Shown: piece by piece, positions 57,930 to 64,000 of the stretch
Layout of the letters: each line of letters opens with the position of its first letter
Numbering within the stretch: the stretch's first letter is position 1
Origin: Iris pallida
Lineage: Eukaryota > Streptophyta > Magnoliopsida > Asparagales > Iridaceae
Length of the DNA stretch: 64,000 bases
Reading direction: 5' to 3'
NCBI GenBank assembly: GCA_029216955.1
Contig: JANAVB010003400.1
Span: 13,289,539-13,353,538 of the forward strand
The notes under the pieces: generated by a model
Database searches by the model: none
Seen by the model: only the letters and a program-made list of their open reading frames with translations
What the model was told of the DNA's origin: nothing
Program-made: the position numbers and the translations under genes

Positions 57930-59273
57930 CGAAGAACTCGCCAACTTCTTACATGAGAGCTTTAATCCGAAGGCCTCTCCGACTTCAACCGAGAGTTTGG
58001 ATACGAAGACTCTCCAACTTCAACATTTCACAATAGGTTTTTATCTCCTTATACAACAAGATGAAGATCTTACTTTACAACTCAATAACTCTAACACAAT
58101 TTGTGGATGGCAAATTAAAGCTTTATAGAGTTGTTTGTGGATAGTCTTTGGTGGTTTAGAAATTTTTATGCTCAAAGCATCAACCTTGAATGAAGGGGTT
58201 CAAGGCTATTTATAACCAAAGCATTGAAAAGAGCCAAAGGCAACTTTTCAGTCAACGAACCAGTATACCGTCGGTATGGACCGGCATGCCGTCAATATAC
58301 CGGTCTGGAATGCAACGGCTAGAAATATAACCGTTGGGATCATTAAATGCTCGAAATTCGACCGTTGAAATTTCAAACGTTACTGAATCGGTATACAGTC
58401 GGTATGGACCGACATGCCGTCGGTATGCCGATTTTGTAGACAGAAACTTTCTGTGAACAAAATCGGTACGCCGTCGGTATAGACCGGTATACCGTCGGTA
58501 TGCCAGTTTTCATCCGAAAATGACCCTGGGCTAATTTCTATCCTAGCTTTCGATTTTGCCATCCATTTTTTGTGTTTACAATTGTTCCTAAGACTCATTA
58601 CAGACTCCAAAAATACTGTAACAGGTGCAGGCTTCTTTAGAGTCTTGAAATGAAGATGGCATGGCTTGGCTTCTGTCTTTGATAAGTGCTGGCTTTTTTC
58701 CTTGGCGGCAGCTGTCCAAAGATACCCCCGACGAGGGGCGCTGCCCTCTCGACCCCCGTCCGCTGACCGGGCGGCGGAACCGCCGGGTGCGTGGCTCCGG
58801 AGATGTCGTCGGGTGGTTCAGAGAAATCTTTGTGGAATACCATCGTCTTTGATCCACCATGATTTTTTTATTGCATATGTCTACATTTGATCTTGCTAAT
58901 TGCTTTTCTGCAAATACATGTTAGGCGAACAAAGCAATATACATGTAGCAAGTATGGTAAGTTTATTACATATTAGGACAATGCTGAGTTTAAGTATAAG
59001 TGCTAAGTTGATATCATAAATGTTAGTGATATCATAATGATTAAACTTAATTGAATGACCACAATCAAAAACATTGTTTTGATTTTGGCAACCCGATTAA
59101 ATTTAAGATAGATAAGCTCATATCACTAAGATGTAAACCAATAAGCACATACCACCAAAGGTATAAGTATAAGTAGAAATGCTATAGCGATAGTATTAAG
59201 ATTAGTGATAATGAAATGCTAAACTTAACATATTAACCATATTCAAAAATATGATACAATCATTGGGCTAACA
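57930..59273 (-). repeat. Main part of the SIRE-like solo LTR
   Basis: It contains three clusters of CCGTCGGTAT-type motifs (about 58262-58303, 58388-58430, 58464-58506), each with near-palindromic halves. A GC-rich patch (about 58725-58805) includes the inverted repeat GGCGGAACCGCC. The end is GGGCTAACA. No gene is supported. The short frames over the GC-rich patch are incidental. Confidence 0.75.
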
Positions 59274-59390
59274 GAAGCATCTCTCATGCGGCTCAGTCAT
59301 GAGACATCTCTCATGCGGCTCGGACAAGAAGCATACCCCATGCGGCTCAGTCATGAGGTACTCATGCGGTCCATACGGCACAGCTTATGC
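59274..59390 (+). repeat. 27-bp minisatellite in aORF intron 1 (copy B, right part)
   Basis: The continuation of the array at 50155-50402 after the solo LTR. Four degenerate CATGCGGCTC units are visible. Confidence 0.8.
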
Positions 59391-60020
59391 GGGTTCATCA
59401 CACAGAACTTGAACAGATCAGTGAAGACAAAAAGAGCATCAACTATGCCGAGGCATAACAGAGAAAGGTCCGCGCATAAAACATGCGACATAGCCATTAT
59501 GGTCAGGGTTTAAATTCATGCAGTTTTCTTCCCAACGCTCTTACCATTAATAGGAGGATGAACGTCAGGGTGAATCAAACTCGCCGTGTTTGACGAGGAG
59601 GCAAGTCCTTTGCCCTTTGTTGTAGCACTAGAGGAAGCCTTGGGAGCCATGAATGATCGAGAGAAGAGAAGACGGCGACTAGGGCAATAAAAAGTTGGAA
59701 GAAAGAAAGAAGGAACCTCTTTCTCCTCAAAACTACTCGTACTTATAGGCTGGCAGAGGCGTGTAAATCGATAGACACCTCTTCGGCATTCATGCTGCCT
59801 AAAGGACAAAAGCGATTCTTGGGATTCTATTCCCTTTCATGCAAAAGACGGCTCCAAATCTTCAAAGCAAATCTAAAGTAATTAATGCCGAAGTAATGGG
59901 ACGCCCTTGTGGCACAAAACCAGTATGCGGCCAGAGAGAAGCCTATGCGGTATGAAGAGCTTATGCAGACATACCCATGCTTCTTATTTAAAGTATTTCA
60001 ATTTTACAAATTGAAAACTT

Positions 60021-60032
60021 TGAAGGGGGTCT
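60021..60032 (+). other. Polypurine tract of element B
   Basis: TGAAGGGGGTCT precedes the 3' LTR start TGTAGAAGC. It is identical in kind to the element A tract at 1401-1414. Confidence 0.85.
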
Positions 60033-61113
60033 TGTAGAAGCATGGAAAAGAATATAAATTTCTATGCGGCCCAAAATCAACATAAAACTTCATGCGGCTC
60101 AAAAACTGGGGAGTTTTATGCGGCTCAAAAAGCGGAACTGGGGAGTTTCATGCGGCTTAAAATCCCTGGGAGCTTCATGTGTCCCAGAAAGCTTCATGCG
60201 GCCCACAGATAGCAGGAAGCCTTATGCGGTTTAAAACCAGCCTAAGCAGCTGGCCATAATTACTCTGACATAAAGGCGACAGCTCTGACAGAGATGATGG
60301 CTCTGACATAAAGACAAGACGTGACATGCTCTTAAAAAGACGAGAAAATCATCATGATATTCGGCACAGTGCACAGTTCCAAAGAAGACTCTTCATGTGG
60401 ATTACCTATGAGACACCCTTTTATGCGGCTCAGTCACGAAAAAACTCTCATGCGGCTCGAGCATGGATCATCTCTCATGCGGCTCGGTCATGAGACGTCC
60501 TTCATGCGGCTTGATCATGAGACGTCCTTCATGCGGCTCGGTCATGAGGCACTCTTTATGCGGCTCGGCTATGGGACAGCCCTTCATACGGCTCAGCCAG
60601 GATGCATCATTCATGCGGCTCGCCACAGAGTAGTAGTTGAGACACGTGGCAGAAATTGACCAAGTCTTAACAGTTCAGATTTAGTACAACAAACAGATCA
60701 TGATCAATCTTAACCAACCCCAGTTGCCCACTTCTTGAGACACAGTTATAAGGATGTGGCCCAAACTTAGCCACGTGGCTGTACACCCTATTACTCATGG
60801 ATTCCTATAAATAGCAAGGTGTTATTCCCTTGCACAGACACAGAGAGATACACACACCCGGGCAGAGAGAGAGAGCATTTCTTCACCAGAGCCGAGGTTG
60901 TGTTCGATCGTCCAAGAAGTAAGGCAGAGTTGATAGCACTTTCCTGAGCCTCTACCGTCATCCCCCCAGAATCTAAACTAAACAATTGTACTTAGATTGT
61001 ATTTTCTAGGTTTTGTTCCTAGGCTCTCTTTTGTACAAGCGAGTTTGTAATTGTGAGACAAAGTTCAGTCCTCCTATAAAACTTTTCTGTTCTACGACAA
61101 TTAATGGCAAACA
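60033..61113 (+). repeat. 3' LTR of element B (1,081 bp)
   Basis: It starts TGTAGAAGCATGG and ends ATGGCAAACA. The 27-bp array (about 60422-60630) has one unit more than the 5' LTR. A G-box (about 60768-60777) and TATA box (60804-60813) follow. It also bears several GCCGCATG-type motifs near its start that the truncated 5' LTR lacks. Confidence 0.92.
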
Positions 61114-61914
61114 AACCACTGTTGTCTACTGTTATTTTCTGCAGAAAATAGTTCCGGTGGAAAGGTTGGCTTAATGACTTAATGAGTTCTCAGGCAGAGT
61201 GTATGTCTGGTGTGCTTTACAGGAAGCACGGTAGCGCAGCACTACAAGGAGTGAAACTACATATTAAAGTGGGGTAAAATAAAGAGGGGTGTAGTCAGCA
61301 CTACAAAGGGGAGGAGTTCCTCATATTACAATAGCACGACACCACGATGAGGTACCCGGTTAAGGATAAAGCCTTGGCCTTACAAGCCATGTCGTTGCGA
61401 CGTAACACCGCAAAGGAGCCTAAGGCTTTATGCTGGGTAGTATGGCACTATAAAGAGGAGGTGACCTCATGCTATAGTAGTATGACACTGCGATAAGGTT
61501 TTCGGTAGGGGAAATGCCTCGGCTATAGGCCATGTCATAGCGGCATAGCACCGCAAGGGAAGCACAAAGCGCTTCATGCCATGTCTCTTTAATAAAGAAC
61601 TCACCTATAGTGTATGGACAAAGAGATATCAGGCCGTCTCTTGAGGGTAAACTTGTAGACCCCCAAAATTATATACTGAAACCAGGTCGGCACATGGGCC
61701 TTTAATGTATAGCCAGAAGCATATGTAACTACATTATGTGAGTAGGATGAATTTAAGCTGTGATGCAGAATTCAAGCTTAGTCGATTCTTGTATTATAGT
61801 CTGTTGTTTGACCCATACGGGAAGATTCAAGTCATCAGTGACATCTCTCCTAATGCATAATGGACAGTTACTGTGGAGAACACTCAAACCCATATATTGA
61901 GATATGTGGAGGAT
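61114..61914. repeat. Degenerate tandem repeat and remnant sequence
   Basis: Two diverged units at about 61311-61456 and 61457-61610 share the order CCTCAT, AGTATGACAC or AGCACGACAC, GGCC...CATGTC, GTAACACCGCAA or ATAGCACCGCAA, and CATGCC, with a period near 146 bp. From about 61650 to 61914 the sequence reads as the 3' end of a copia-like internal region, ending in ATGTGGAGGAT before the LTR. No open frame is supported. Confidence 0.5.
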
Positions 61915-63077
61915 TGTTGGAGTTTGGCCTTTATTATTGGAAAGTTTAGTCCCACATCGGCTAGGCCAAAGGAGTTGTATCTCTATATAATAGCTATGCT
62001 TGTTTAGAGATGCACATGTAGTGTGGAGGTGCACATGGGTGTGCCATGTGGGGGTATTTTTCTAATAGGAAAAAAGGCTAAATCAACAATGAAAGCATTC
62101 ATTCTTTTTGCTCTTGGAAAATTAATTTCCATTGGAGCTAAGCCCCGTAGGGGCTTAGCGACTCAGACTCGGACTCGGACTCAAACTCGGGCTTATGGGC
62201 TCATAAGGCATGCCCAATTGTACGACCAAGTGGCGCGTCCAATTGCACGGACTAGAGGTGCGCTAGTTACGCGACACAGTGGCGCACCAGTGGGCGTTGC
62301 CTATTGGCGCACAGTTGGTACAAGTTGCACAATATGCGCAAGTGGCACAAGTTGTGCATGTGGCACAGGTTGTACAGGGTACACGCAGTGTGCGTAGTAC
62401 ATAAGTGCGCACCTTGCACAATTGGCGCAGATGGCGTGCGTTGTGCGCCCTTTGCCTCAGATCGTTTCTGTGCATGATTGAGCAGTTACAACATGTTCGG
62501 GACGGTTTCTTTCCACATCCCAAACATGTTGCTAACTGGGCGATTACAGAGCGAGGCTATATAAGCTGCTTTGCTCTCTGTCTTTCAAAAATATACAAGT
62601 TTAGAATTTACATAAGGCAGATGTGTTTTTTAGTATAATTCCTTACGTGTTTCCACAGAGTTTAAGAGAGAAGAGAAGCAGTGCACCAGTGCTACTTAGC
62701 ACAGGAGTCTGCTGCCATCCGAGGAGTCAAAAAAGCGGAGTGTTCCAGAGTTCTCCGTCAAACTTGTTGGTTCCTGGAAGTTATTCATATGGGACGAATT
62801 AAGATTTGAGCAACGGTGATCATTCACCCTAGCAGGCCACCATCTTCTACCTATCGCCTGTCATCTTTGCTGCTACTTTTAGCAATTCATTTAGTACCTT
62901 CTTTTTAGAAGTGCTACTGTCGTTTGCTACTGTTACGAATTTTTTTAGATTATCGTAACCCAGAATCCTCCTAGGATCTCTGTTGTGCACCTTCTTTGAA
63001 GTGTTGCTAGAAATATTGTTTTTACAATCGCTTTATTTTCTCTGTTTTTCATCGAAGATTGTGCGCCGGGACTAACA
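61915..63077 (+). repeat. Copia-type LTR (probable 3' LTR of a truncated element)
   Basis: It starts TGTTGGAGTTTGGCC after the purine tract ATGTGGAGGAT. It carries the TAGTCCCACATCGG motif common at the start of plant copia LTRs (61947-61960) and a TATA box (CTATATAATA, about 61981-61990), and ends GGGACTAACA. The part 62200-62480 is a degenerate run of GTTGCACAAGTGGC-like motifs. The matching 5' LTR is not in the window. Confidence 0.65.
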
Positions 63078-64000
63078 ATAATTAGCAAATATCAATTTTC
63101 AAAAATAAAAATTAAATTCTCATAAATGAAAGGAAATTGTATTAAAATTATCATCGTGCATGTACTCCTCCAATACTGCAAACCTGGACCACTTCAAAAA
63201 TCATCCATTGTTATCTTTAGCAGAATGAATCAGAAAAGCTACAGCTGATCAAGAAATAATTTAGAAGCAAATTTTCAGAATCAGCAAAAGAGGCAACATC
63301 ATCATATACAAATAAGTAGCTTTATGTAATATATGATTGATTTTTCATGAAATTCTTCTTTCTCAACAAGTATCTTTATTCCGTGGACTTGTCGCAAATC
63401 ATGGGTGACTGAGTTGGGACAACCCTCTTTTTTCTGAGGCATGTCCTCTTTTTCTAAGGTTCGTTCTCTTTTTGAAGGTTATGGGGCTATGCCTTAAGAG
63501 AAGACATTAAAAAAAATTACTACAAAATTTGTCAGAATTTCATGGGGGTAGTGGACCCCATTCTCTAGTATGTGGCTTCGCCCTTGGGATACCTGGTATA
63601 TGTTGCTACATTTATCTCATTAATATTACAATAGACATGTTTATCAACAAAATTGATCACAAATATTGTATATGTCACTTGTCCAATTATAGAGTGTTAT
63701 GGACACCATCCAATGATCCAAAAAAATTGGAAGGAGTTAAAATATCGATACGGGACTACAACCAAAGAGTATAAGTATAAAATAGAATATTGTCATTATT
63801 GGTAGTAGTATACTAGTATGTGTAAACCGTCCACTTCCCCCCCACCCCTAATACCACCCACCCCATGTCTTGGTATATTGACAGTCTATTGATATTATAT
63901 GCGCAATATATTAGTTTGGTAGGGACAGGTTAATTTTTATATTGTTCAGATTAAATGATATTATTTTGACGGGTCTAGATTGTTCCTAACATAAGACTGG
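63078..64000. other. Unassigned AT-rich sequence
   Basis: No gene, tRNA or clear transposon border is visible. An 81-codon frame at 63529-63774 has no recognisable domain. Confidence 0.4.

Larger units (their letters stand above)
50403..59273 (-). mobile_element. SIRE-like solo LTR (minus strand) interrupted by a CACTA element
   Basis: The left end TGTAGGAACCCTAGAGGGGG is the complement of a SIRE-type LTR terminus (compare 41130-41166). The right end ...GGGCTAACA is the complement of TGTTAGCCC. GAAGC is duplicated at 50398-50402 and 59274-59278. Without the CACTA element the LTR is about 1.56 kb and no internal region is present, so it is a solo LTR left by recombination. Its family differs from the complete SIRE element at 40104. 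Confidence 0.87.
50083..59544 (-). other. Intron 1 of aORF copy B, enlarged by transposon insertions
   Basis: Minus-strand donor ATG|GTAAGAGC at 59545/59544 and acceptor CTTTTCAG at 50090-50083. The native intron is about 586 bp and contains a 27-bp minisatellite (50155-50402 and 59274-59390). The rest is the solo LTR with its nested CACTA element. The phase-1 junction codon matches copy A. Confidence 0.75.
36509..59650 (-). pseudogene. aORF copy B: antisense plant-mobile-domain-like protein gene
   Basis: Exons on the minus strand: exon 1 59650-59545 (MAPKASSSATTKGKG), exon 2 50082-38137, exon 3 38061-36509 (stop after LCVAEP). Exon 2 is split by the SIRE copia element, and intron 1 holds the solo LTR. 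The longest open frame (38746-40074, 442 codons) has RKGSYPTGRLSLLNW, GTFFTPGGEMGLALHEM, LILPAIKLVFGG, ALLPAMVCSIHRGL and YHYLMGWLLMH, the order and spacing of a plant mobile domain. Exon 3 encodes a Ser/Thr/Pro/acidic region (37174-38049) and a coiled coil (36661-36993). Lesions include TAG about 49735, TAG 38743-38745 (probably TGG before) and TGA near 37172. PMD proteins are known to be shared between host MAIL/MAIN genes and transposons. The role in Tat elements is unknown. Confidence 0.78.
25821..61113 (+). mobile_element. Element B: Tat-type Ty3/gypsy retrotransposon with antisense gene
   Basis: The backbone runs 5' LTR (truncated at its start), primer site, ORF1, gag, protease, RT, RNase H, a second RNase H, integrase, spacer, antisense aORF, polypurine tract, 3' LTR. 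Removing the copia element (40104-49701) and the solo LTR with its contents (50403-59273) leaves about 16.8 kb, a normal size for this group. The two RNase H domains and the antisense ORF place it in Tat. Almost every domain carries stops or shifts, so it is inactive. Its left border is fused head-to-head to element A, so no target duplication can be checked. Confidence 0.9.

Noticed and set aside
58661..58890. Possible rRNA or organelle DNA because of high G+C
   Set aside because: No recognisable rRNA helix or conserved rRNA word, and the patch lies inside a bounded LTR.
500..61118. Target duplication flanking the A-B composite as one unit
   Set aside because: ACTAG at 500-504 and AACCA at 61114-61118 do not match, so there is no evidence that A and B were inserted together.
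62040..62400. Frame of 124 codons in the copia LTR
   Set aside because: It comes from degenerate GTTGCACAAG-type repeats, with Thr/Cys-rich translation on both strands and no domain.

Overview
This window is repeat-filled nuclear DNA of a flowering plant, most likely a eudicot with a large genome. It consists almost wholly of nested transposable elements: LTR retrotransposons of the Ty3/gypsy Tat and chromovirus types, Ty1/copia SIRE/Maximus elements, a CACTA DNA transposon and a MITE. I see no intact ordinary host gene. Host coding sequence occurs only as fragments of three nuclear genes (plastid ribosomal protein L5, fimbrin, a ubiquitin-conjugating E2) carried by the CACTA element. No rRNA or tRNA gene was recognised.

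Layout. 1-504: end fragment of a chromovirus-like LTR. 505-25820: element A, a Tat-type gypsy element on the minus strand, with its 3' LTR at 505-1400, a spliced antisense gene (aORF) reading rightward at 1802-16395, and gag/protease remnants at 17166-25820. RT, RNase H and integrase are deleted. A is interrupted by element C (3221-13266, LTRs of 4 to 5 kb around 1 kb of internal DNA) and element D (17729-21704, small and without coding capacity). 25821-61113: element B, a related Tat element on the plus strand, joined head-to-head to A exactly at the LTR/primer-site boundary of A. B keeps ORF1, gag, protease, RT, two RNase H domains and integrase, all broken by stops and shifts, and the same antisense gene on the minus strand (36509-59650). 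That antisense gene is interrupted by a complete SIRE-type copia element (40104-49701) in exon 2 and, in intron 1, by a SIRE-like solo LTR (50403-59273). The solo LTR contains a CACTA element (50621-57926), which in turn contains a 263-bp MITE (55388-55650). 61114-64000: degenerate repeats and a copia-type LTR (61915-63077).

How it works together. In both Tat elements gag-pol would be transcribed from the LTR. The aORF has its own TATA box just inside the 3' LTR on the opposite strand, so pol and aORF converge on a repeat-rich spacer. The aORF encodes a plant-mobile-domain-like protein with a disordered middle and a coiled-coil tail, and it carries two introns with canonical splice sites kept in both diverged copies. 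The most notable observations are this spliced antisense gene, a minisatellite built on the motif GCCGCATG shared by the LTR and the aORF intron, the head-to-head junction, the multi-gene capture by the CACTA element, and hairpin units with changing but complementary arms in the LTRs of element D.
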